From NCBI RefSeq assembly GCF_037975245.1, contig NC_092573.1:3286501-3350500 (forward strand): 64,000 nt of DNA, written 5' to 3'. The DNA comes from Apostichopus japonicus (Eukaryota; Echinodermata; Holothuroidea; Aspidochirotida; Stichopodidae). A model generated the notes under the pieces. That model saw only the letters and a program-made list of their open reading frames with translations. It did no database searches and was not told the origin of the DNA. Positions within the stretch are counted from its first letter, which is position 1, and each line of letters begins with the position of its first letter. Shown in pieces: positions 11,559 to 22,700 of the stretch. Made by a program: the position numbers and the translations under genes.

Positions 11559-13016
11559 ATGAATTGCATCCAAAAACCCAAATGTGTGCCAATATGTGTT
11601 GCACTATTTGCACTTGTTATCGCTTTAGAAATAATCTTCTCTTTCACAGTCCTTCCTTCTTCCTTTAAAATACTGAACTCTGAGAAACTGGGCAATTTTC
11701 TGAAGGATAAGTCATTTAATTTGGCTCCATCGAACGATGAATCTCTCCAGGAAAACAGCACTGGCGGACACTTTACCCTCCTGTTGAAGGATACCAATAC
11801 GTCTTTATCGAAAGCACAAACGTTTATCCGAAATGGAGGAGGAATCTTGCTACAAAGTACACTGTTACCTAGACGTAATACCACTGTCAGCAAGGGTCCA
11901 CACATCAATGTTGGCTTTTATGAAGGATACAGAAAGACATGGTTGTATTCAAGAATATTTCTAGCCCCAGAGCCATCGAGAATGTGTACATGTAAACACG
12001 ACGGCATCACCTTTACAACGAGCGTTAGTCTGGAGAAAAACGCCACAAGAACTGGTAGATTTGACATTTTGTTTATTCCACAAGATGTCGGATTTAGTCG
12101 TGTAAAGAATACAGTTTGGGATGTCATCTTGTCAAAGTCATCACCAACTCAAAGGAGATTATACGCCACATTTGAAGGCGCTAATAAACTAAAATTCTTG
12201 GCATTGCGTCCACCTTACAAAAAGAAAATATTTCACTGGTCATGGACATATCATTCTAAATCCGATTTCCCAATGCCTTATGGGTACTATGCTTTGAAAT
12301 CTCCAACATATTTCGTTAAGAATACCACGTCTTCTGCAAGGCAAACAGAACCAAACTGGGCGAGACGTAAAACCAAATTAATGGCGTGGATGTCAACCTG
12401 GTCATCCACGAGTTGGAAGCGAGCAGCTTTCGTCAAAAAATTACAAACGTATTTGTCTGTTGACTGTTTCGGGGAAAAATTAAAAAAATGTCCAAGAAAC
12501 ACACCCATGTGTGAGCAGACTTTACGAAAGTACAAATTTTATTTAGCTTTGGAAAATAGTTGTTGTTCTGAATATATTACGGAGAAATTTTGGAGAACAT
12601 TGGCTTGGGACATTGTACCCGTGGTAGTCGGATCTCCGCGAGTTGAATACGAGCGACATGCTCCACCAAATTCATTCATATATGCAGATGACTATGATAC
12701 AATGGAAGATCTTGCTGATTATATCTTATACCTAGACAAAAACGATAATGAATACAACAGATATTTCCATTGGAAAGTAGAAGGTAACGTCGTTTTAAAC
12801 TATCCCCCCATTCAAAATCATATCGTTAAACATCATATTCCTCCTGAAACATTTTTCTATTCATGTACTGCTGTTTGTCGTGTTAGTAGAAAGTACATTG
12901 AAGAAGTGAATGTTGTCACAGAGGAAACGTCGTCTTCTTCCTTTGATCCCGGTGTATCATGGTGGTATAATTCGTGCACAACATGTGGACAACATGCGTG
13001 GATAAGTATGGCATAA
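11559..13016 (+). CDS. Alpha-(1,3)-fucosyltransferase, GT10 family, single exon
   Basis: A type II Golgi membrane enzyme expected to transfer fucose from GDP-fucose onto N-acetylglucosamine/lactosamine-type glycans. The 485-residue frame has a short cytosolic N-terminus, one membrane anchor (about residues 12-32), a stem with NXS/T sites (66, 80, 107), then the catalytic domain. GT10 blocks seen: FHWSWTYHSKSDFPMPYG (225-242), KLMAWMSTWSSTSWKRAAFV (273-292), and the donor-binding block YKFYLALENS (325-334) plus SEYITEKFW (337-345), then VPVVVGSPRVEYE. Length and layout fit animal alpha-1,3-fucosyltransferases. Many invertebrate copies are intronless, as here. The start is the first Met of the frame and places the anchor correctly. 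No breaks, so likely active. Linkage and acceptor cannot be read from sequence. Confidence 0.92.
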   Translation: MNCIQKPKCVPICVALFALVIALEIIFSFTVLPSSFKILNSEKLGNFLKDKSFNLAPSNDESLQENSTGGHFTLLLKDTNTSLSKAQTFIRNGGGILLQSTLLPRRNTTVSKGPHINVGFYEGYRKTWLYSRIFLAPEPSRMCTCKHDGITFTTSVSLEKNATRTGRFDILFIPQDVGFSRVKNTVWDVILSKSSPTQRRLYATFEGANKLKFLALRPPYKKKIFHWSWTYHSKSDFPMPYGYYALKSPTYFVKNTTSSARQTEPNWARRKTKLMAWMSTWSSTSWKRAAFVKKLQTYLSVDCFGEKLKKCPRNTPMCEQTLRKYKFYLALENSCCSEYITEKFWRTLAWDIVPVVVGSPRVEYERHAPPNSFIYADDYDTMEDLADYILYLDKNDNEYNRYFHWKVEGNVVLNYPPIQNHIVKHHIPPETFFYSCTAVCRVSRKYIEEVNVVTEETSSSSFDPGVSWWYNSCTTCGQHAWISMA

Positions 13017-13354
13017 TTCATAAAATCATTGAATAACTGAAAGTTGGCTACGCAACATTATTTGAGGTATCACACTGTCTCCAACTCCCCAATGGATCGC
13101 CAATGGCATATCTAAGTATGGATATACATAGAGCGTCAGGACGGCAGACTTAACTATTTATCTAATTAACATTTTGATAAAAATTAAAATGTAATTGGTG
13201 TATCGTGTCTTAGAGAAGAACTATCCATGGGCTTAACTATCTTACATATTACATACTACTACCATTCGACTACAACTACAGATCGACCACATAAGGTATC
13301 AATACTATCAAACGTTATTGAAACGTTCTTTCGAAACATACCATTTCCTGATGT

Positions 13355-13379
13355 TAATAATAATAATAATAATAATAAA
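13355..13379. repeat. (AAT)n microsatellite abutting the SINE
   Basis: About eight AAT/TAA units directly 5' of the tRNA-like head of the SINE. Confidence 0.9.
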
Positions 13380-13380
13380 T

Positions 13381-13612
13381 GTGGCCGAGTGGATAAAGAA
13401 GCCATGATGCTTAGCAATCGGGAGGTTCGGGGTTCGATAACCGGCCGGGTCATAGTAAGGCGTAAAAGGTATAAAATGACTTTTTAACTTTCAAAGATTC
13501 GAAATTTGCGTTAAAATGTTGATGCCACCCGACGTGTGGGTTGTAATCCATAAGCCCTCGTGGGCTTCTTCCACATTCGCGGTGGCTTAAGCGTGGTTAA
13601 AATAAGTGCATG

Positions 13613-13643
<31 letters not shown>
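13381..13643 (+). mobile_element. tRNA-derived SINE, copy 1
   Basis: The head is tRNA-like: A-box region GTGGCCGAGTGG, B-box region GGTTCGGGGTTCGATAACC (13381-13452), closest in style to class II tRNAs (Ser/Leu). The body from about 13519 (GCCACCCGACGTGTGGG, then GTAATCCATAAGCCC) matches copy 2 at 24502. It includes a hairpin AAGCCC-TCGT-GGGCTT and ends in (ATT)n at 13613-13643. It lies 365 bp downstream of the fucosyltransferase stop. Confidence 0.85.
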
Positions 13644-13645
<2 letters not shown>

Positions 13646-15895
13646 AATGGTCAAATGGAAAGCAGAGTTTAGGGGTTTCAATTGTTAAGGTATTGGAGTG
13701 CGAGATGACAAGTTCGCAAGGTGGCGAGTGAGCGAGGTGACATCAAAGATCGCTTTGATTTAGGCAGTGTAATGGATTTATATTGATATTTTCGAAAACC
13801 AATCTGCAGCTAAAAGACAAAATAAATAAATGGGAAAATATCTGTTCAAAGTAGCAGCGAGGTACTATATATGCTATTTTATAGTTTAGGCATATGCCTT
13901 GTTCTAGAGAGGAGCTCTTATGTAACAGAAGCCAAGCTATCTTCATAGGTATTTTTGCAGATGTTTTATTTGTATTTGTTTTAGACAGTAGGTCTAGCTG
14001 CTTATTTACGATTCTGTGATATGTTTTATTTTGTTTATCACTAACTTTTGGTGGAAAAAAAGTTTATGCTGCACAGAAACATAATTTTCAAATGTGCAAT
14101 TACGTAGCACCATGTATCTGCCTAAAGTGCCTATAACATTTTCTCATAGAAAAGTATTGATGTTGTAGATCTGTACTATGGAGATTTGAACAGCAGTCAT
14201 ATACTGGCGAGTGAATTTTGCGTTTTGGCGAGTAGATTTTTAGTTTCATATAATCTATTTGATGTACTTCGTTGATTAAATTTCTGTTTGAACATTCTCG
14301 AGGTTGGGTTGGGTGGGTTGGGTGGGTTGGAGATGAGTTGGTAACGGGCATTTCCAAGTTTAAATGTTGGATACCTTTCACCTCCTTTCTTGTTTACATT
14401 TTACACGTTTAAGTCACACATATCATTCATGGTTGATTACGAATGTTTGCAGTTTGTTCGATAGTCAAGAACAAAGTGCAGAAAGTACACTCCTGATAAG
14501 ATGTCAATCGTGAAGCATAGATATTATATGCCATATTTTAAAACTTTATTAGGTGCCTAAGCTTAGATGTACTGGTATAGGCCAACTAGCCTAACGTGAT
14601 GAAATCTTTCTTCGAATAATCAGGTTGACTATAGGCTATTCGCCAATTCCGCAAGATGCGCGAAATACTCAAGTACACAGTTGGCAGAAGGTTGACGGTT
14701 CGGTAAACTAGGAAATTAAAAATGCAAATTTTTATTTGTAGACAGTGTAAGATATGAATACACCCTGTAGCAAGTTTTACCACTTAAAATTCAAATATGG
14801 ATTATCAAATTCGTGTTTGACGTTTTGAAGTAATAGCTTGCTTTAAATTTGATGTTTGCATCTTCTTCTTTTTTTTTGTGTGCTACTTTCTTTATCTGAC
14901 CCAAATTTTAATCTAAAGATATTGATCCTCGTAGGCATTTGAAACTAAAATAAAAGTAACTCATTTATATTTTATATTATCTTCGCGGTGGTATAAATAA
15001 GAGTCGAGGAGATATATGACTGGCTTGTTCATCGCCGTTCTTGAACAGGGACACAAATTGGCCCAAGGTGGATTTTGAGTTATATAAAGGAAATGAAAAA
15101 AAAAACTTATTACATATTCTTTTGATTAAAAGTGAATACAATGAGATGAAAACAAGAAATTATTGCTTGATTGGTTTACCGAAATACATATGTTGTCCAA
15201 ATTATGACACTGTAACAAGATTTTGGACACAAAGTTTCTCAAAGCTTTAAATACCATGGTAACAGTTGTTCAAAACCGCCAGAAAACATTCATCTAAGTG
15301 TAATACATCTAATAAAGAATCGTGGCAATTTTTAGTAAATTATAACAAAATTCGGACCAGTCCATTTTTAGTGCTTTTAAGTAACTTTTAATGATATTTT
15401 TATAAGTTAATACATACCGGTATCGTAGAATTTCCTACTTAAAGGAGCCTTCCAAAAAAGTTAGTAAATTTTCCTAATAGCCTATAGCTGGATATCTTTG
15501 CCATCCGGAGCAGTTATAAAATAAAATTCAAGCCATTTGTTTTTAAATTCATGCTTGAACCACGAAATGTTAAGATATAATGTTGTGTCTAAAAGTCACC
15601 CGTTAACACCAATGACACTAATAGAAATAACGGTTACATGGGCTCCTTAAGTTCTTTCTGGTTGAATAATGTTAATAGCGGCGCCCTATAAAGTTATATC
15701 TTCCGCCATTAGAATTCGTAGAAACACACAATGGTCGGTATCTCCACGTTCCCATTTAGGTTCTGACTTACCGGCTGAGCATTTTGGTATCTCATTTTTC
15801 AGTCTATACACAATGTAATGGAAGTTCATAATCGCATCCTTCATAATGTCATACCAATGACTTTCACCTCTCTAATGTCCTCTTTATTGCGAACG
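13644..15895. other. Non-coding
   Basis: No supported gene. A short GGGTT-type repeat lies at about 14303-14330. Open frames at 13743, 14100, 14586 and 15041 lack motifs. Confidence 0.5.
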
Positions 15896-15897
15896 TA

Positions 15898-16380
15898 TGG
15901 AACGTCATGTTAACATATATTTAATAATTACAGATATCTTCAATTTAATTCGAGATATCTGCAATTAATTTCAGATATCTCGAATTAACTTAAAGATATC
16001 TTTAATTATTTAAAATATCCTAAAATTCGATTCGAGATATTAAAAATTGCATTTTCGATATCTTTAATTTGATTTAAGATATCTCAAATTGATTTTAAGG
16101 TATCAAGAAATAAATTAAAGATATTTTAAGGTGGGAAACATTATTTAAGATATCTTGAATTGAACTCGAGATATCCGATATTGGATTCGAGATATCAAGA
16201 AAGGAATTCGAGATATCAAGAAAAGAATTCGAGATATCCAAATTTGCAAGAAAGATATCCTAAATATGTATTCGAGATATCATTGATTTGAATTAGAGAT
16301 ATCTGAAAATGAATTAGAGATATGCGAAAATGAATTAAAGATATCTGTAATCATTCAATAAATATTAAAATGGCGTTCCA
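15898..16380. mobile_element. TA-flanked MITE with an interior of GATATC palindromes
   Basis: Terminal inverted repeats: left TGGAACGTCATGTTAA, right (reverse complement) TGGAACGCCATTTTAA, similar over about 42 bp and running into AATNATTACAGATATCT. TA dinucleotides flank both ends (15896-15897 and 16381-16382), as expected for Tc1/mariner-type duplication. The 400-bp interior is a tandem array of about 20-bp units built on (G)AGATATC plus AATT/AAATT spacers, almost all self-complementary. No transposase. Confidence 0.82.
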
Positions 16381-16389
16381 TACCCACGC

Positions 16390-18590
16390 CTATGTTACAG
16401 AAGGTGAGTGGGGTTTGTAGCTTGGAGTGGCCCTACTGTCCAGGATATGACTCGGCTTGAGATTCATGGTAAGTAGATTTAAATATAGTTGTGCATTGAT
16501 TAACATGACTACGCATTAATACAGCATTGATCCATACTAGGCAATATATTACATTGAGTCAGCGTATACTAGTTGCATATAATTGGTACAAACTGTCGCT
16601 GTTATAACACAACACGTAATAACCTACGTTATATCTACCAACGGTGAGTAAAATTGACGTCACAGCAATGTAAAATTTCACCTTGGGAGTTTACTTAATA
16701 AAAACGAAAAACTGAAAGCACTGTATAACATGGCAACCCTCACAATAAAAGAGTAAATAAATAAAATATAATAACATAAAAAAGGACTCGCCACGAGCCA
16801 GACAATATCGCACTTTCAGGAAAGATAAAAATCCCACAATGCTGAATAAAAATTATTGATGGCGCTGTGACCAATTTAAACTCTGTACATATCTGTTGAT
16901 CTTTTTGAAAGATTTTACTATAATACAGATACACATTCCAGTCAATTACATGAGTGAAGTAACGATGAACTTTATTAAACAATTGTGGTCTATAGTACTT
17001 AAAAAGAGGCAGATGTTTACACTGATGTTACTTTTGCTAGACGGGTACAGTTGAAGTCGATGGGCAAGAGGTACCCATACTCATGCTCTTGCATTTTGGT
17101 TGACCTTTCTTTTAACCACACCAGCATCAATCCAACTAAGATTGAAAATGACCACTCTAGGACCTGTCCCAGCTCTTAGATTATTCACCAAATGGGCATG
17201 AAATGAGGGAATTTGTTGTTGATTCTATCCTTATTATTATTTCCCCCGGTCTCTTCTTATGACAGTATAAGGCAAATACAAAAGAAGTAAAAAAAATCAG
17301 AAAAGAAAAGAAAAAGAGATTTAAAATTGTCTACTTTTATTCTTTTCAATTTGAAGTCAAGCTGATTCCCTACATGCATAATGGTAATTTGTAATCCTCT
17401 GTATTGCTTAATTCAGTTCTAGTCATCGCCTTTCATCTAAGCTTCAAGAGACGATATTTTATCACAAGTATAACTACCCTCACCCTCACCCCCACCCTAT
17501 ACCCTCATCCATTCAACACCACCTCTCTCTGACACCGTCTATTCTCTCGTAAATCAGTCTTCGCAAACAATTAGTGCATAAAGAAACTTCCAGTGAACCA
17601 CCATCATCAAGTCAAATTGCAAACATGGCGAACTGAACGGTTATGTACATGTCCTTGGTAAAGAAAGGGGCGTATGCATTATTTTCTGAAGGAGGTGTGG
17701 TCTTGGGATCCTTGAAGCCTAATCACATGTCGGGGGCGGGGTCCCTAATCCCCCAGTAAAAAAAATGAAATTTTAGACATCAAATGATGCATTGTGAGAC
17801 ATATTTAGACTATAAATAAGCTAAGTCTGTAATTAGATCTAAATGCAAGCTTCAGTTAATAACTACTTTCATCATCTTTTGTGAGGTTGGAAAAAGGGGT
17901 GGTGGCGGTAGGGGGGGGGGGGAACACCCCACCCATAATCCCGCGCCTGAAAAATATTACAGAAAGAAGTATGATTATTGTCACAAGATATATCATATCG
18001 ACAATCATCTGTTAAACAGAAATGACTAAAAAACATTTACTCGACAATTGCAAAGAGGAAAATAATGTCCACGATGATTTAATCATCTTTCACTGAAGTT
18101 ATGTGCAACGATCTCTCGAGTTTAAAATAGAAACACTTAGATTCGATATAGGCTTACATTCCAAGTTACATAGCTGCAGTAATAATATTCATTAAAACAT
18201 ATTAATTTCGAAAACGCTTTCGAAAATGAAATAAGAACTGTTGAAAATATATATTACAATTTTGCATACAGAAAAAGAGCATCGAAACAAGAAACAAAAA
18301 AAAGTCATAGGAACCATCAGGGGAACTTTGTCCTGCCATTTATTTAGTTTATTATGAGTTAAACGTATATGGATAGGCCTATATGTGTTTGTACTATCGT
18401 GTAAACCAAATAGATTGTACGCAGTATATATGTTGTCCCTTCAAGGACTTCACGCACTGAATATTCAACAGAAATCAACATTTAAGCGTCACCACAACGA
18501 ACATGATGAAACAGTACTCATGTAGACGTTATGGTTATGGGCCCATAGCTTAACGTTTGGGAGTATTTGGTGAGCATGTTGGTATTGGTT
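16390..18590. other. Non-coding
   Basis: No supported gene. Contains a poly-G run (about 17911-17922) in a GC-rich patch that ends CACCCCACCCATAATC, possibly an old MITE end. The open frame at 16740-16982 (minus) has no motif. Confidence 0.5.
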
Positions 18591-18712
18591 TGGACTAAAT
18601 GCTGTAAATTGTCGATATTATGTAAGAAAGACTTATAAAACGTTTGAAGGTCAAGTTTACAACTGCAAGTGTCATTGGATTAAACGAAATTAGTTCATTC
18701 AATTGCCATAAG

Positions 18713-18790
18713 TGAGGTTCCGACCCAGCCACCCAGCCACCGCAGCCATCCAACCACCCAGCCACTGCAGCCACCCCATCCACCACTCAC
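18713..18790. repeat. CAGCCACC-type simple repeat
   Basis: Repeated CCACCCAGCCAC and GCAGCCA(T/C)CC units. The overlapping open frames (GW-rich on minus) come from it. Confidence 0.75.
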
Positions 18791-19073
18791 AAAAAGAGAG
18801 TGTGAGACAAAATCAGATACAAAGATATCAACTTCAAAATAAATTCCCCTTGCAGAAACATGTACTAGATAAGTTAACACCTCATTTATGTTCACGATTG
18901 AGAACAATTCTTATTGACAGCAGCTTCACAAATAACTTCACCCTGCCCCCCCCCCGCCTTCCTCCCTTCCTCCAAGAAAAGAAGGGTGGTAATTTTTTGG
19001 TATGCTTAAATCTGGTAAGTCAGTACTGATGACAGTGATGTTTATCACAATGTGACTTTCAATATTGTACGAT

Positions 19074-19741
19074 TCATCTCGAATCAACTCGTTTATTCCT
19101 CCGAGTTTGTCTCGTCAGTTTCGGAACGACTTGCTCGGGCCAAAAATCTTTTCGGACGGCTTTGTTATCGTCAGGAACCACAAGTACCTCTACACCGTCA
19201 TTGTCCACAGACGGTGATCTTTGCGGCAGGCTCGGCCGGTCATAAATACCATTCGAGACAGAAATCGTCGCTACTTGCGGAGAATGTTCATTCGAAATGA
19301 AGCCCGAGGATCGATCAGAGCCTCTGTTTACCTCTGTGTGACCATTGGCCCATATATTTGTCGGGACTACATCTCGCCCTCTTGAGAACCCCATGAAGGA
19401 CCTCCGTCTTACCCATTGGCTGTCAGGGTTGTCTTCTCTCATGTGATATTGCAAGCTTCTTATTGATTGATCGTAGGACTCTTGATTAGATTTGTCCACA
19501 GTCATGACTATCTGTCCGTCTCCGTCGAACCAATCACCGGTTGATTTATCGTATGATCCGTTAATGGAGTGCTCCACGATATCAGCTCCAAGTATCTCTT
19601 CGTGTAAGGGCACTCGCAGTCCAATTGTTAGGTCCAATATCTTTAAAACGATATAGGACGTGACGACCGTCCAACTGCATATGACAACGATTGCTAGTGT
19701 TTGGATCCCAAGTAGAAGAAATCCACCGCCTCGAAATAAAC
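19074..19741 (-). CDS. Amt-2 exon 7 (last helix and C-terminal tail)
   Basis: Acceptor CCCATAG at 19748-19742. Starts LFRGGGFLLLGIQ, a conserved Amt block, then the last helix (LAIVVICSWTVVTSYIVL) and [14 protein letters not shown]. The tail runs to a TGA at 19076-19074. The same region is split into two exons in Amt-3. Confidence 0.93.
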
Positions 19742-22700
19742 CTATGGGAGAAAATCAGGAGAGATAACCACAGTTAGCCAGCAAACTGTTTAGTCAATAA
19801 AGTAAAATGGTCAAATCTTAATTAATGGGGACGGGAGGGGAGGGAAGGGGGAGAACCGACAATTGGGGTTTGGGCTGATTTGATAAACCCATTGTCAAGG
19901 TTAAAGAAAGCATGGCAACTTTACCAGTTGCAGTTGTACCCATATATAGCATAGTATAGTTTAATAGCTGGGTGTGATAGTAGTAGGAAGTTGAGGGGGA
20001 GGGGGAGGGGAGGGGGAGGAGGAAGCGGATGGGAACAGAATACTTCAAGGTCATTTGAGTGTAATATTGTGCCATATAATACTAACGCACCAACGTTTTA
20101 AGAGTGATTGGACTATAATGTGATTTCCATTTGGTCAGGTTTTGCTGCTCTAACTTTGAGCTACGTGAATACTATCAACAAAGGTAAAAGAGGGGGTGCG
20201 GGTGGGGGTGGGGGAGATTGGTGATGGTGGTTATCAGCTTACATTGGATCTCTTAGTCATACAAGAGTATGACTAACTTCTTTCTTACAATTCTACTCTA
20301 AATGTCGTCGTTCCTTACTAAACTTTGACTAAATTCAGTAAAACTACTTTTGATTAAAAAAGAAGAAGAAAATGGATTTCACACCGTCACGCATCAAGAA
20401 ATCTTCCAATTCATCCGTTTCGCCAAATAATCCGACAGAGAGCATACTCCAGACTGCGGCCACGAAGTGGACTGGAATAACTCCAACGGGATCATCAACT
20501 TTGATCTTTTCTATAAGAGGGACGCTGAGGCACGTGATCAGAGCACCTATAGCACCAATGAGAAGTCCCTCCCAGGGACGAGCTAAGGCACAGTATGCTG
20601 AAAGGAATAACACGTTAATGGAAGTTAAACGATAATTGATTCCATTCGAATAGAAAAAGACATTAATATTGACAATAAAATATGCTACAAAGATCAAACC
20701 TGGCCACCGCGTAATGCACTTGGGAGGGCACCTTTGCCGGTACACGGGATGGTGAGAGGGAGGGACATGGAAGCGGAGGGGGTAATTTGAAATTTGTGAT
20801 ATGGCTGATTCATTCTCCCTCGCTTTTCGGCATCTCATGTCGCCACGATGCCTACTTCATCAGACATACATAAGTTAATCATTTCCTTCAATGGATACCT
20901 TCTTTAGCACCGGGGAAAAAGAATTAAGCATTTCGAGGAATATTGAATAAAATATATAAACGGAATAATACAAAATCGATTTGAAACGAAATTTACCTTC
21001 TCAATTATAATCATTCGAACTACTTTGTTGATTTTGAATTCAGAAATTGTTCACAACACCTGCATACTCTTTATAACGCGATTCATTTATCCACTTGACC
21101 CATAAAAATAATTCAAGATGCCCAGGAGACAAATGGGTTTTGACTTTCAATTATAGATAGCTTTTTGTCATCTCTTTTCGATTCAGTGTTTTTCCCCATT
21201 AATTATTACTACTTCTCCCCTTGTTGAGGGAGTCATTTGTGTTTTTTAGAGTCTTTAGGAATTCCATCAAAATAATGATCGCTCGCTTGAATAAATTATA
21301 ACCAAGTAAAGGCTGTATAATGGATATATGGAATGCTTCAGTGCTAGTGATTGAGTTAAGTGCTAATACAGAAACAATGCTCCCTATGCTTCAATTCTCT
21401 GGGCGAAAAGTAAATTGATAAAGTGGGGAAAAAAATTCCGTCCCTTTGGTCGAAATTGCATAGTGCATCAATGACCAAATGAACTGGAAATTTTGCTATC
21501 AATTGGTCAGGCTATTAGACTAAATTGTCTTATATATTTAATTCCTCCTAATTAGAGGTTTATATATGTACTCGTAAGACTTAAAATACGAATTCGAATA
21601 TTTGGATGACATTTCGTCGTATATGATATTCTTGTCATTCACGGTTGTATATTCATAATAAAATATACGTTTAACGCAAATTGTCAAAGGCAATATGATG
21701 TATTAACATCAAAGAAAAAGGGACTTGCAAAGAACTAATAAACTGCAGTTTGATTGAAATTAGGTATATTAACTTATAATATCTAAAACTCATAAACATT
21801 ATTAATATCAAAACTGTTGTAAACAAATTAATTTACGTTTCTTACCGGTGATTGACACCAGGGCTCCAAGAATCCCATCAATAATATACACTATGTCGAA
21901 TTTACCTCTCTTCGTGAAATAACTGTGGATGTAGACAAATCAATGGTTACCATTAAACTATTTTACAGCTAAAAAAAAGGAAATATATTTTCATTAATTT
22001 GAAGAAAAAATTGGACCTCGTTACTTGACCTGGCTTATCAATAGTAATTAAGTATTGAAGCTATAAGAGAAGTGATAATGTCACACATATAAATTGATGT
22101 ATTACTTTAAATTCTATAGCTGTTCCAGCTAAAGGTTTAAACTATCGACATTGCGTCCATGTTTGGAGAATAGGGAGCACTGGTGTAACTTTCGTGTTCA
22201 AGACAAATATCGATGTAGACATAAATGTATATATTATTGCGCCTTTCCCTTGTAAATATTCACAGGGATCAAATAGGTCGCTCTTCGGGGGGAGGGAGGG
22301 GGGGGGGTAAGGTAGCGGGAATGAAAAAGAATATACCTAAAAGCGATTCCAACCATTCCACCTCCAATCGATGACGTAATGGTCGACACGGCCGACCTTT
22401 AAAAACGAGAAGTAAGAACATAGTTATTCGTGTAGCCTATTCATTTAATGTGGGCTTGATAGGTAACAATATCGTCACCATCTTTGTCATCGTTGATATC
22501 GTCAGTTTCATCGTCGCCGCCATTTTTTATCGTCAATGCCATCGTCATCGTCATCTTTGTCGTCTCCATTATTGACGTCGTCAAAATCGTCATCGTCAAC
22601 ATCGTCATCGTCAAAATCGTCATCTTCAAAATCGTCATCGTCATCGTCATAATCGTCATCGTAGTCAACATCGTCATACGTTTAAAAAGGATATATATTC

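Noticed and set aside
11345-11908. 187-codon frame antisense to the fucosyltransferase
   Set aside because: Overlaps the 5' half of an unmistakable GT10 coding region on the other strand; no motif of its own.
20372-20635. Plus-strand 87-codon frame
   Set aside because: Antisense shadow of Amt-2 exon 6.
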